Positions 1-8,471 of a stretch of DNA of 64,000 bases are shown piece by piece. The DNA is from Poseidonocella sp. HB161398. GTDB lineage: Bacteria; Pseudomonadota; Alphaproteobacteria; Rhodobacterales; Rhodobacteraceae. Each line of letters starts with the position of its first letter. The first letter of the stretch is position 1. The notes under the pieces were generated by a model. That model made no database searches. It saw nothing but the letters and a program-made list of their open reading frames with translations, and was not told the DNA's origin. The stretch is taken from NCBI RefSeq assembly GCF_005870025.1, contig NZ_VATA01000008.1:107010-171009 (forward strand). Direction: 5' to 3'. Both the position numbers and the translations under genes were made by a program.

Positions 1-98
1 GCCGCCGCGAGCAGGGCGGCCTCGTCGAAGCCCCCGGCCAGCACGGGCGCGGCCAGCGCGGTGGAGAAGAGCAGGGCGGTCGCCAGGGTCGTTTTCAT
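1..98 (-). CDS. ABC transporter substrate-binding protein, 5' end only
   Basis: Only the first 32 codons lie in the window; the gene runs off the left edge. They read as a typical Sec signal peptide (MKTTLATALLF, hydrophobic core, then APVLAGG) followed by the start of a mature protein. It lies 34 bp downstream of the ATPase gene on the same strand and is third in a permease-ATPase-binding protein operon, so it is inferred to be the periplasmic solute receptor of that importer. The substrate cannot be read from this fragment; the two partner genes resemble Fe3+/thiamine-type systems. Confidence 0.75.
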   Translation of the reverse strand, partial: MKTTLATALLFSTALAAPVLAGGFDEAALLAA

Positions 99-132
99 GT
101 CGCGATCCTATCGGAATGGAGAAGGGGGATGG

Positions 133-1278
133 TCAGGCCGGCCCCGCGGCAGCGCGGGAGCGGAGGGGCGCGTCTGCGGGGGACGCGCTCGGGTCCCGGC
201 TGCCGGCGAGCCGCCGGCCTTCGGGACAGAAGAGGTGCAGCGCCTCGGGGCGGGGCTCCAGGTAGACCGCGTCGCCCGGCCGCCAGGCGGGCGGGGACTG
301 CGTGGTGTGGATCAGCGGCCGCGGGCCGGAGGCGTCGGCGCAGCGCATCTCGATCAGCCAGGCGCCGCCGGTGGGCAGGATCGCCTCGATCATCGCGGGC
401 ACCGCGCCGGGCCGCTCGCGGCTGCCGAGCACCATGCCCTCGGGGCGCAGCCCCAGCGTCGCGCCCGCGGGCAGCGCGGCATGGCGCGCCGCGCCGGTCA
501 GCGCGCGGGCGGTGTCGCAGTCGGCGGGCATCAGGTTGATCGGCGGGTTGCCGATGAACTCGGCCACGAAGCGGTTGGCGGGGCGGCTGTAGATCTCGTC
601 GGGCTGCCCGTATTGCTGCAGCCGGCCCTTCGACATCACCGCGATATGCGTGGCCAGCGTCATCGCCTCCCACTGGTCATGGGTGACGAAGACGATGGTG
701 GTGTCGAAATCGCGGTGCAGCCGCGCCAGCTCGGTGCGCATGGTCAGCCGCAGCGCGGCGTCGAGATTGGAGAGCGGCTCGTCGAGCAGCAGCACCCCCG
801 GGGTCAGCGCCAGCGTCCGCGCCAGCGCCACGCGCTGCTGCTGCCCGCCGGAGAGCTGCGCCGGATAGCGGTCCTGAAGCCCCTCGATTCGCAGCGTGGC
901 GACCATTTCGGCCACCCGCGCGCGGCGTTTCGCGGCCGGCATCCGCGCCACTTTCAGCCCGAAGGCGATGTTCTGCGCCACCGTCATGTGCGGCCAGAGC
1001 GCGTAGGACTGGAAGACCAGCCCCAGCCCGCGCTTCTCCGGCGGCACGAAAATGCCCCGGGCGATGCTGTCGAGCACGCGGCCATCGATGCGGATTTCGC
1101 CCGCGCTCAGCGTCTCCAGCCCGGCGAGCATGCGCAGGATGGTGGACTTGCCGCAGCCCGAGGGGCCGAGGATGCAGGTGAAGGACCCGTCCTCGATCCT
1201 GAGCGAGAGGCCGTCGACGGCGGGGGCGGCCCCCTTGGCGTAGCGCTTGACGAGCGTGTCGAGATGGATGGTCGGCAT
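133..1278 (-). CDS. ABC transporter ATPase, Fe3+/solute type (FbpC/PotA-like)
   Basis: A 381-residue cytoplasmic ATPase. Walker A GPSGCGKST is at residues 38-46, the Q-loop sits in VFQSYALWPHM, the signature is LSGGQQQR, Walker B is LLLDEPLSNLD and the switch is FVTHD. A C-terminal TOBE-like region follows (LGLRPEGM), as usual in the importer ATPases of the FbpC/PotA/MalK group. The start is 3 bp after the stop of the permease gene and has a GGAG 9 bp upstream, so the two are translationally close. The last ~30 residues are Arg/Ala/Ser-rich and look like a tail. It would drive uptake through the fused permease encoded just upstream. The substrate is uncertain; Fe3+ is a family-based guess. 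Confidence 0.85.
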   Translation of the reverse strand: MPTIHLDTLVKRYAKGAAPAVDGLSLRIEDGSFTCILGPSGCGKSTILRMLAGLETLSAGEIRIDGRVLDSIARGIFVPPEKRGLGLVFQSYALWPHMTVAQNIAFGLKVARMPAAKRRARVAEMVATLRIEGLQDRYPAQLSGGQQQRVALARTLALTPGVLLLDEPLSNLDAALRLTMRTELARLHRDFDTTIVFVTHDQWEAMTLATHIAVMSKGRLQQYGQPDEIYSRPANRFVAEFIGNPPINLMPADCDTARALTGAARHAALPAGATLGLRPEGMVLGSRERPGAVPAMIEAILPTGGAWLIEMRCADASGPRPLIHTTQSPPAWRPGDAVYLEPRPEALHLFCPEGRRLAGSRDPSASPADAPLRSRAAAGPA

Positions 1279-1281
1279 GGA

Positions 1282-3105
1282 TCAGCTCTCCAGTCCCCGG
1301 GCCAGCCCGGTGCCGGTGGCGCGGTTGATCGCCAGCGTGCCCAGCAGGGCGATCAGCGCGATCATCAGCACCACGGCATTGGCGGCCTGGGTGTAGTTGT
1401 AGTCGACGAGACGCAGCGAATAGGTGGTGAGCACGTCGGTGGCGGGAACGGCGAGGATGACGAAGAGGCTGACCCCCTTGATCCCCGAGATGAAGGGCAT
1501 GAGGATCGCCGTGACCAGCGCGCCCTTCTGGATCGGCAGGATGATCGCGCCCATCCGGCGCAGCCAGCCCGCCCCGGCGACGCGGGCGCTTTCCTCGACA
1601 TCGCGGCCGAGCTGGGTCATCGCCGAGATCCCGGCCCGCGAGGCAAAGGGCATCTGGTCGGCGATCAGCGCCAGCAGCAGGATCCAGGGCGTGCCGTAGA
1701 GCGCCGGCAGCGGGCCGTGCGGCACCGCGAAAAGCGACAGCATGGCCGCGGCAAAGGCGATCCCCGGCACCAGATAGGGGAAGAAGGTCACCTGCCGCAG
1801 CGCCGTGCCGAGCCCGCGCAGCGGCGAGCGGGTCACGGCATAGCCCGTCAGCAGCCCCAGCAGCCCGGCGCAGAGCGAGGCGGTGCCGACGATCCGCACC
1901 GTGTTCCAGGCCGCCGCCCAGAATTCCGGGGCGCGCAGGATGCCGGTTTGCAGCGCGATCGTGCCGAGCCCGCTGCCGATCCAGTAGTCGAGGGTGAAAT
2001 TCGACCACTCGAACCGCCCCGGCAGGCGCATCACCGTCGAGAGCGCCAGCGCGCCCAAAGGCAGGATCACCGCGACGAAGACCAGTCCCAGCGCCAGCGC
2101 CAGCGCCGGATAGCCCAGCAGCCCGAGGCCCTGGCGCCGCTCCATCGCGCCCTTGCCGCCGACCGTGGCGAAGCGCCGGGCCTCGCGCATCATCCAGGTG
2201 TCGAGGCTCAGCGTGACGATGCCGACCAGCATGATGACCCCGGCGAAGACCGCGGCCATGCCGCTCTGCTGGGTGTTGATCGCGCGGTAGAGCGAGGTGG
2301 CGAGCGTCTCGAACTGCACCGGCAGGCCCAGCACGTAGGGCACCGAGAACTCGCCCACCGCATCGGCGAACATCAGCAGGCAGGCCGACATCACCGCCGG
2401 GCGCATCAGCGGGAAGACGATGCGCAGCGCCACGGTGCGCCGCCCTGCGCCCAGCATCCGCCCCGCCTCCTCCAGCTGGCTGTCGAAGCGGCGCAGCGCA
2501 TTGCCGACCAGCAGGATCACGAAGGGGATGAAGTTCAGCGTCATGATGACGATGGTCGGAAAGGCGCCGTAGGAGACCCAGTCGGGCAGATCCGCGCCCA
2601 TCGCCTCGAACCAGCCGGGCTGGCCGCCGGTGGTGGCATTCTTGAAAAGCACCGTCCAGGCCAGGGCGAAGGTCCAGGCGGGTAGCATGAAGGGGATCAC
2701 CAGGGCGGTCGCCAGCCAGCGCCGTCCGGCGAGATCCGAGCGCACCAGCAGCCAGGCCATGAGCGTGCCGATCGCCAGCGCCGCCGCCGTGGCGGTCCCG
2801 GCCACGGCCAGCGTGTTCCTCAGCGGCGTCCAGAAGATGATCTGCGACATGCGCGAGGCGAAGGCGCGGTCGAGATAGTAGCCGGTCCAGCTGCCCTCCG
2901 GGCTGCCGGTGCGGGCCGCGTCGCCGGTCTGGGTCAGGAACATGTCGGAGAAGATCGAGACCACCGGCACCACGATCAGCCCGAGAAACAGCGCCAGCAG
3001 CGCCACCCCGATCAGCAGGGTCGGATCCTGGCGGGCGACTGCGATGCGGTGGCGGAGCCTCGCGCCCCGCTGCCCTGCTGCCTCTGTGCGTGTCAGTGCC
3101 GTCAT
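1282..3105 (-). CDS. ABC transporter permease, fused two-domain (FbpB/ThiP-like)
   Basis: A 607-residue inner-membrane permease with about 12 hydrophobic segments. It contains two copies of the binding-protein-dependent permease fold, as in FbpB and ThiP, so one polypeptide can serve as the complete channel. EAA-loop-like sequences appear in both halves (EEAGRMLGAGRRTVALRIV and ESARVAGAGWLRRM). I chose the ATG at 3105 because it follows a good GGGAG ribosome site; the open frame reaches 45 codons further upstream but that stretch is not membrane-protein-like and overlaps the divergent promoter. It is first in the operon with the ATPase and binding protein genes. Confidence 0.87.
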   Translation of the reverse strand: MTALTRTEAAGQRGARLRHRIAVARQDPTLLIGVALLALFLGLIVVPVVSIFSDMFLTQTGDAARTGSPEGSWTGYYLDRAFASRMSQIIFWTPLRNTLAVAGTATAAALAIGTLMAWLLVRSDLAGRRWLATALVIPFMLPAWTFALAWTVLFKNATTGGQPGWFEAMGADLPDWVSYGAFPTIVIMTLNFIPFVILLVGNALRRFDSQLEEAGRMLGAGRRTVALRIVFPLMRPAVMSACLLMFADAVGEFSVPYVLGLPVQFETLATSLYRAINTQQSGMAAVFAGVIMLVGIVTLSLDTWMMREARRFATVGGKGAMERRQGLGLLGYPALALALGLVFVAVILPLGALALSTVMRLPGRFEWSNFTLDYWIGSGLGTIALQTGILRAPEFWAAAWNTVRIVGTASLCAGLLGLLTGYAVTRSPLRGLGTALRQVTFFPYLVPGIAFAAAMLSLFAVPHGPLPALYGTPWILLLALIADQMPFASRAGISAMTQLGRDVEESARVAGAGWLRRMGAIILPIQKGALVTAILMPFISGIKGVSLFVILAVPATDVLTTYSLRLVDYNYTQAANAVVLMIALIALLGTLAINRATGTGLARGLES

Positions 3106-3168
3106 GTCGCTCCCGCCTCGTGGTTCGGGGCCGAGCTCTAGGCCGCCGAGATGACAGGGGCATGACAA

Positions 3169-3186
3169 TTTGCAACTATGTGCAAA
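3169..3186. promoter_or_regulatory. Perfect dyad TTTGCA-N6-TGCAAA in divergent promoter
   Basis: An 18-bp inverted repeat with 6-bp arms in the only A/T-rich part of the 243-bp gap between the divergent permease (start 3105) and ATPase (start 3349) genes. It is 63 bp from the first start and 162 bp from the second. Position and symmetry suggest an operator for a regulator of one or both importers; no regulator gene is nearby, and the binding family is unknown. Confidence 0.45.
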
Positions 3187-3348
3187 AAATAAAGCACTGG
3201 TATCATGCGATGATTTTCCGGCATGAATGGCCCGCTGCATGCAGGTGCCGGTCGCCAGCCTTGCGCCGCCCCGCTGCGGTCCCTGTCAAGTTCCGGTTAC
3301 AGGCCTGTGGCAGAAGGCCGGACCGGCACGGCGGAAAGGGGACGGAGA

Positions 3349-4374
3349 ATGGGAATCGACGCATGCGGGCTCGGCCGCGATTTCGGCGCGCAGACGGCGG
3401 TGGACGCGGTCAGCTTCCGGCTGGAGCCGGGTGAGCTCTTCGCCATTGTCGGCCCCTCGGGCTGCGGCAAGTCCACCCTCCTGCGGCTGATCGCGGGGCT
3501 CGAGCGGCCGAGCCGCGGCAGCCTGCGCCTCGGCGGCCGGCTGGTGGCAGGCGAGGGCGTCTTCGTCTCGCCCGAGGCGCGCGGCACCGGTGTCGTCTTC
3601 CAGTCCTACGCCCTCTGGCCGCATATGAGCGTGCTCGGCAATGTCGCCTTCCCGCTGGAAGCCTCCGGGCTGGGCCGGGCGCGCGCGGCAGAGGCGGCGC
3701 GCCCGCGCCTCGAAACAGTGGAGCTCGGGGCCCATGCGGACCGCAGGCCCGCGGAGCTCTCGGGCGGCCAGCGCCAGCGGGTGGCGCTGGCGCGCTGCCT
3801 GGCGGGCGGGGCGGCGACGATCCTGATGGACGAGCCGCTGGCCAATCTCGACCCGCATCTGCGCGACGCGATGGAGCGCGAGCTGATGCGCTTCCACCGC
3901 TCCTCCGGCGCGACGACGGTCTACATCACCCATGACCAGCGCGAGGCGATGGCCCTGGCCGACCGGATGGCGGTGATGCAGGACGGGCGCTTCCTGCAGC
4001 TCGGCGCCCCGCAGGAGCTGCATGACCGCCCGGCTTCGGCCGCGGTCGCGGGCTTCATCGGCGCGGGGTCGCTTGTCGGTGCCCTCTGGCAGGGCGGGAT
4101 CGCGCGGGCCGGGGCGCTGGAGATCCCGGCAGAGGCGCAGCCGGGCCAGGCGGAGGGGCCGGTGCAGCTGCTGGTGCGTCCCGGCGCGGTGCGCCCCGAT
4201 CCGGCAGGCGTGCCGGGCCGGGTCCGCGAGGCCACCTATCGCGGGGCTGTCTGGGAAGGCCTCCTCGACATGCCGGGCCTCTCCGCCCCGCTGCCGCTGG
4301 CGCTGCCGCAGCGCCTGCGCGCGGGCGAGACCCTGCCGGTCCGCGTGACCCATGGCTGGGTGCTGCCCGGCTGA
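3349..4374 (+). CDS. ABC transporter ATPase, Fe3+/solute type
   Basis: A 341-residue ATPase of the FbpC/PotA group: Walker A GPSGCGKST at residues 35-43, VVFQSYALWPHM Q-loop, LSGGQRQR signature, ILMDEPLANLD Walker B and YITHD switch. A short TOBE-like tail follows (LLVRPGAVRPD). The ATG at 3349 is preceded by GGACGGAGA; an open frame extends 42 codons further but is not conserved-looking. It is transcribed away from the first importer and towards the permease at 4456-6162. It most likely energises that permease and the binding protein at 6228-7205, although it is on the opposite strand from them, which is an unusual arrangement for one importer. Confidence 0.83.
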   Translation: MGIDACGLGRDFGAQTAVDAVSFRLEPGELFAIVGPSGCGKSTLLRLIAGLERPSRGSLRLGGRLVAGEGVFVSPEARGTGVVFQSYALWPHMSVLGNVAFPLEASGLGRARAAEAARPRLETVELGAHADRRPAELSGGQRQRVALARCLAGGAATILMDEPLANLDPHLRDAMERELMRFHRSSGATTVYITHDQREAMALADRMAVMQDGRFLQLGAPQELHDRPASAAVAGFIGAGSLVGALWQGGIARAGALEIPAEAQPGQAEGPVQLLVRPGAVRPDPAGVPGRVREATYRGAVWEGLLDMPGLSAPLPLALPQRLRAGETLPVRVTHGWVLPG

Positions 4375-4386
4375 GCGGCGCGGCCT

Positions 4387-4409
4387 CCCTCTCCCCCGCG
4401 GGGAGAGGG
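4387..4409. repeat. REP-like palindrome / bidirectional terminator
   Basis: A 10-bp inverted repeat (CCCTCTCCCC with GGGGAGAGGG, three-base loop) followed by GGCCGGGGTGAGGGG, between the convergent ATPase and permease genes. This palindrome-plus-tail is a familiar dispersed extragenic repeat in GC-rich Proteobacteria; its read-through translates to the recognisable RGERAGVRG string. It could also end transcription from both sides. Only one copy was seen in this window. Confidence 0.6.
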
Positions 4410-4455
4410 CCGGGGTGAGGGGGAACCGCCCCGGACCGGGAGCCTCCGGCGCCGG

Positions 4456-6162
4456 TCAGAACCGCCAGGGCACCACCCCGGGCGGCGCCCGCCGTCCCAG
4501 CAGATCCAAGAGCCCCATCAGCGCCACCGTCGCCGCCACCGTCACCGAGGCCATCGCCGCCGCCAGCACCGTGTCGCCGCCATCCTCGTAATTGTAGATC
4601 ACCGTGCCGATCGTCTCGTTGCCGCTCGACCACAGGAGCGCCGAGACCGTCACCTCGTTATAGGCGGTCAGGAAGACCAGGATCGCCCCCGAGGCCGCGG
4701 CCGGGGCGATCAGCGGCAGGACGGTGCGGCGCAGCCGCAGCAGGTACCCCGCCCCGGCGATCCGCGCCGCCTCCTCGAGCGCCGGGTCGAGCTGCGCGAC
4801 CGCCGCCGAGACCGGCTTCAGCGCGATCGCGAAGAAGGCGCAGAGATAGGCCAGGAAGATGATCCCCAGCGTGTTGTAGAGCGACAGGCCCAGCAGCGGC
4901 AGCGGCCGCAGGAAGGCGAGGATGAAGGCGACCGAGATCACCAGCCCGGGGATCGCATAGGCCGTCTCCGCCAGCCCCGCCATCGCCGTGCCGCCCTGGC
5001 GGATGCGCCGCGCCGGGGAGGCCATGAGCCGGGCGAGGACGACCGCGCCGAGCGCGCAGGCCCCTGCCGCGGCCGCCGCGGTGCCCAGCGAATTGGCGAA
5101 GGCGCGCAGCGTCACCTCCTGGCGCAGCAGCACCTCGGCGAAATTCTCCCAGGTCAGCGTCGCGCGGGTCAGCGCCACCCCGTAGGTCGGCACCAGCGCG
5201 GTCGCGAAGAGCGCGCAGAAGGGCAGGACCAGCGTCCCCAGCACCAGGAGCCCGAGCGCCGCCTCGGCCGGCAGCCGTCCGCGCCCGAGCGCGATCCGCA
5301 GCGGCGCCTGTGCCCTCCCGGCCAGCGCGCTGCCCGCCCGCCGCAGGAGCCGCGACTGCAGGAGCAGCACCGCCACGGCCACCGCCCCGAGCAGCGCCGC
5401 CAGCACGGCAACATCCGACAGAACGCTCGGGCCGAAGCTCGCCAGCCGCTGCCAGATCAGCACCGGCAGAGTGATGTAGCGCGCCGGAATGCCCAGGAGC
5501 GCCTGGATGCCGAAATTGCCGAGCGCCGAGACGAAGGCCAGCGCGGCGGCGGCGATCAGCGCGGGGGCCAGGAGCGGCAGCACGATCCGCCGCAGCAGCA
5601 TCGCCGGCCGGGCGCCCGCGATCCGCGCGGCCTCCGCCAGATCCCGCGGCAGCGCGCGCAGCGCCGCCAGCACGACGAGGAAGACCAGCGGCATGTGCTG
5701 CAGGCCCAGCAGCAGGATCACGCCGCCGCGGGAATAGAGCGGATGCGTGCTGCCCAGCGGCGGCGCGAGGCCCAGCGTCTTCAAGAGCGGGCTCGACGGC
5801 CCCATCGCCTGGATCCAGGCGATGGCGGTGACATGCGGCGGGATCATCATCGGGATCAGCAGCAGGAAGGTGAAGACCCCCTTGCCGCGCAGATCCGTCA
5901 GCCCGACGAGCAGCGCCACCGCCGTGCCGAGGACCAGCGACAACAGCGCCGAAGAGGCCGCGCTGTCGAGCGAATGGAAGAGCGCCCGCAGGGTCTGGGC
6001 CCGGCCGAGCTGCCCGGCCAGCGGCGCGAGCGACAGCGCGCCCTCGGGCATGAGCGCGGTGCGCAGCAGCAGGCCCAGCGGCCAGGCGAAGAGGGCGAGG
6101 GCGGCCAGGCCCGCGATCAGCAGGACCAGCAGCTCGCCGGAGGGAAGGGGGGGCCGTTTCAT
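4456..6162 (-). CDS. ABC transporter permease, fused two-domain (Fe3+ type)
   Basis: A 568-residue inner-membrane protein with about 12 hydrophobic segments in two homologous halves, like FbpB. Both halves carry EAA-type loops (AEAARIAGARPAMLLRRIV and EEAARIAGAGYLLRLRR) that dock on the ATPase. The start is the ATG at 6162 with GGAGAAG about 9 bp upstream. It lies 65 bp downstream of the binding-protein gene and is co-directional with it. Its ATPase partner is inferred to be the convergent gene ending at 4374. It is a paralogue in design of the permease at 1282-3105, but the two are clearly diverged. Confidence 0.86.
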   Translation of the reverse strand: MKRPPLPSGELLVLLIAGLAALALFAWPLGLLLRTALMPEGALSLAPLAGQLGRAQTLRALFHSLDSAASSALLSLVLGTAVALLVGLTDLRGKGVFTFLLLIPMMIPPHVTAIAWIQAMGPSSPLLKTLGLAPPLGSTHPLYSRGGVILLLGLQHMPLVFLVVLAALRALPRDLAEAARIAGARPAMLLRRIVLPLLAPALIAAAALAFVSALGNFGIQALLGIPARYITLPVLIWQRLASFGPSVLSDVAVLAALLGAVAVAVLLLQSRLLRRAGSALAGRAQAPLRIALGRGRLPAEAALGLLVLGTLVLPFCALFATALVPTYGVALTRATLTWENFAEVLLRQEVTLRAFANSLGTAAAAAGACALGAVVLARLMASPARRIRQGGTAMAGLAETAYAIPGLVISVAFILAFLRPLPLLGLSLYNTLGIIFLAYLCAFFAIALKPVSAAVAQLDPALEEAARIAGAGYLLRLRRTVLPLIAPAAASGAILVFLTAYNEVTVSALLWSSGNETIGTVIYNYEDGGDTVLAAAMASVTVAATVALMGLLDLLGRRAPPGVVPWRF

Positions 6163-6227
6163 GGCGGCTCTTCTCCGGTGCGGAAGGCGGCCCGGCGGGA
6201 GGCTCCCGCGCGGGCCGGGACGGCGGA

Positions 6228-7205
6228 TCAGCCGCCGAAGATCTCGGTGAACATCTCCTTGGCGGCCCGGTCTCCGGCCAGCGCCGCGGCCGGGTCGAAG
6301 GGCAGGAGCCTGATCTCCTCCACCGGCGGGAAGCCCTCGGGCGGGGTCACGCCCGGCATGGCGGGCAGGTAGCCCATCGAGGAGGCCAGCTCCTGGCCCT
6401 CGCGCGAGATCAGGAAATCGACGAAGGCCTTCGCCGCCTCGGGGTTCTGCGCGGTCGACAGGATCGCCACCGGCTCGGTCACGGCCGAGACGCCCTCCTC
6501 GGGGAAGACGAACGCCACCGGCGCGCCCTTGGCCTTCTCGCGGATCGGCAGGTAGTCGACGACGAAGCCGTAGAGCTTCTCGCCGCCGGCGACCGCCTGG
6601 TAGGTGCCGCCATTGCCGCCCTGCGGATTGGCGCCCTGCGCGGCCAGCGCGCGGTAGTAGTCCCAGCCGAGGTCGTCATCGGCGGTGATCGCATCCATGT
6701 GGATCGTCGCCGCGCCCGAGGTCAGCGGCGAGGGCATGGCCAGCCGGTCCTTCGCCTCGGGCTTCAGCAGGTCCCGGTAGGAGGCGGGGACCATCGGCGC
6801 GCCGGTATTGTAGACGATGCCGGTGGTGATCAACTTGGTCGAGAAATAATGGCCCTCGGGATCCATCAGCCCGTCGCCATAGGCCGAGACATCCGCCCCG
6901 GGATAGGCCATCAGCCGCCCCTCGGCCTCGAGCCCCTCCATGGTGACGCTGTCGGCGATCAGCAGAACGTCGGGCTGCGGCGCGCCGGCGGCGAATTCGG
7001 CGCGCAGCTTGGCCATGATCTTGGTGGTGCCGTCTCGGATCCACTCGACCTCGACGCCGGGATGGGCGGCCTCGAAGGCATCGACAGTGGCCTGGGCATC
7101 GGCATTGGGCTGCGAGGTGTAGAGCACCAGCCTGCCCGTGGCGTCCTGGGCGAGGGCGGAGCTGGAGAGCAGGGCGGCGGCGAGGCCGGCGAGGGCGAGG
7201 CGCAT
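6228..7205 (-). CDS. ABC transporter periplasmic binding protein (Fe3+-type family)
   Basis: A 325-residue protein with a Sec signal peptide ending about SSSALAQDA and a mature part beginning GRLVLYTSQPNADAQ, the usual opening of the FbpA/AfuA-type extracellular solute-binding family. Later landmarks are PDVLLIADSVTMEGLEAEGRL and GIVYNT. I do not see the paired tyrosines of true ferric-binding proteins, so the ligand may be another small anion or organic solute (for example a phosphonate). The ATG at 7205 has AAGGGA upstream; the open frame continues far upstream without signal-peptide character. It forms an operon with the permease at 4456-6162. Confidence 0.83.
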   Translation of the reverse strand: MRLALAGLAAALLSSSALAQDATGRLVLYTSQPNADAQATVDAFEAAHPGVEVEWIRDGTTKIMAKLRAEFAAGAPQPDVLLIADSVTMEGLEAEGRLMAYPGADVSAYGDGLMDPEGHYFSTKLITTGIVYNTGAPMVPASYRDLLKPEAKDRLAMPSPLTSGAATIHMDAITADDDLGWDYYRALAAQGANPQGGNGGTYQAVAGGEKLYGFVVDYLPIREKAKGAPVAFVFPEEGVSAVTEPVAILSTAQNPEAAKAFVDFLISREGQELASSMGYLPAMPGVTPPEGFPPVEEIRLLPFDPAAALAGDRAAKEMFTEIFGG

Positions 7206-7517
7206 GGGGGATCCCTTTCGGTCGCGGTTGCAGTCCGGCAGCCGGTAGCAGCGGATCGTGACAGGAATGAAACAGCCGGGGGATTTTCCGCCGCGCCATG
7301 CGGCCACGGGCGGCCACGGGCGACCGGCGCCGGGCGCAGTGTGTCCTTGCGGAGCACGTCGCGGACGGATCGCCTGCGGCCTGACGGATCGCCTTGATTC
7401 CGAAGGTATTAAGATGCGAAGGATCGTTGGAATCAGGGGCGGCTCCGGGAGGAAAGACAGGCCGGGGCCGCTGCCGGAGTGCAGTGCTAGTGGGCGTTCA
7501 GCCCAGTTCAGGGGCGA
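7206..7517. other. Divergent intergenic region, 312 bp
   Basis: Upstream region shared by the binding-protein gene (minus strand) and the methyltransferase gene (plus strand). It contains two copies of GACGGATCGCCT at 7364 and 7383 (19 bp apart) and a tandem cggccacggg around 7300-7320. An A/T-richer stretch (AAGGTATTAAGATG) near 7404 could be a -10 region. No gene is seen, and it lacks the CTATCC palindrome found elsewhere in the polysaccharide cluster. Confidence 0.5.
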
Positions 7518-8246
7518 ATGCAGGTGAAACGGAACGTCGGATCGCGCGGGGTCTTCGGACCGCAGACTGGGGGCAAGCTCGAGGACATGGTCCGGGCCCT
7601 GCCGGAACGGGCCGAAGTGCTCGACTATGGCTGCTTCGGCTTCGACCTGCACAAGCGCGCCTCCGCCCTGCGCGGCGACTTGCGCCACTACGCGGCCGAT
7701 TTCAAGGAGCCCGACACCCGCCCCGAGGGCGTCGAATTCGGGCTGCTCGACTACGAGACCTCGCGGACGGTCTTCGAGGATGACAGCTTCGATTTCGTCG
7801 TCGCCTCGCATGTGATCGAGCATGTCCAGAACCCGACCGTGTTCTTCCAGGAGCTGATGCGCATCTGCAAGCCGGGCGGGCTGGCCTATATCGAGTCGCC
7901 CTCGGACAATGCCGCCCTGGTCAAGAGCGATCCGGACTACCGCAACAGGAACTTCTTCTCCTTCTGGGACGATCCCACCCATGTCCGGCCCTGGAGCCCG
8001 GCGGCCTTCTACCGGCTGGCGCTGTCCTTCGGCTGCGAGCTGCAGGACAGCCGGTATATCGGCGGGATCGCCGACAAGGTCGTGCTGCCCTTCGCGCGGG
8101 CGGCCAAGGCGGCCGGGATCATGGCGGGGGATATCACGCCCTATGTCTGGCGGGCGAACCGCTGGGCCTGCTACGGCGCCTTCCGCAAGCCCGAGGGGAT
8201 GCGCGGCGCGCCGGGCTACGGCTATGTCTCGCTGAAACCGGACTGA
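7518..8246 (+). CDS. Class I SAM-dependent methyltransferase
   Basis: A 242-residue soluble protein of the Methyltransf_11/23 type. Motif I is degenerate, VLDYGCFGFD at residues 35-43 where many members have DxGxGxG. The acidic loop is FDFVVASHVIEHVQNP (residues 91-106), and a post-II region KPGGLAYIESPS follows. Enzymes of this family in polysaccharide clusters methylate sugars or lipid-linked ends, which would fit the neighbouring glycosyltransferases, but the acceptor is unknown. It stands alone on the plus strand at the left border of the exopolysaccharide cluster. Confidence 0.75.
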   Translation: MQVKRNVGSRGVFGPQTGGKLEDMVRALPERAEVLDYGCFGFDLHKRASALRGDLRHYAADFKEPDTRPEGVEFGLLDYETSRTVFEDDSFDFVVASHVIEHVQNPTVFFQELMRICKPGGLAYIESPSDNAALVKSDPDYRNRNFFSFWDDPTHVRPWSPAAFYRLALSFGCELQDSRYIGGIADKVVLPFARAAKAAGIMAGDITPYVWRANRWACYGAFRKPEGMRGAPGYGYVSLKPD

Positions 8247-8435
8247 GCCCTCCGGGAGGGGACAGGGACCAGCCGGACCGCGTGCATGCGAGTCTTGGGG
8301 GGAACTCTTCTTGCCGCCCGACTGGTCCCATCCTCGCCGGCGGCCGGAACCGCCGGCAGAGCTCGGGTTTTGGGACTTGGGGTCCGAGCCGCGCCATGAG
8401 CGCGACCGGCAGCAGCGGCCTGGGCCGCTGAGCGC

Positions 8436-8461
8436 GCGGGCGGCGTATCGGCACCGCCCGC
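8436..8461. terminator. Hairpin between convergent genes
   Basis: An 8-bp GC stem, GCGGGCGG and CCGCCCGC, with a 10-base loop, located just beyond the stop of the GT4 gene (minus strand) and downstream of the methyltransferase gene. It is a plausible transcript end; there is no clear U-run. Confidence 0.4.
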
Positions 8462-8471
8462 ACGCGGGGGA

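Noticed and set aside
61..2685. An 874-codon open frame on the plus strand antisense to the first ABC genes, with similar long frames opposite most genes.
   Set aside because: It is the mirror of GC-rich codons on the other strand, full of Arg/Gln/His/Gly with no domain, while the opposite strand encodes clear ABC proteins.
6228..7205. Naming the binding protein as ferric-binding FbpA.
   Set aside because: The fold family fits but the tandem tyrosine iron-ligand motif was not seen, so only the broad family is given.
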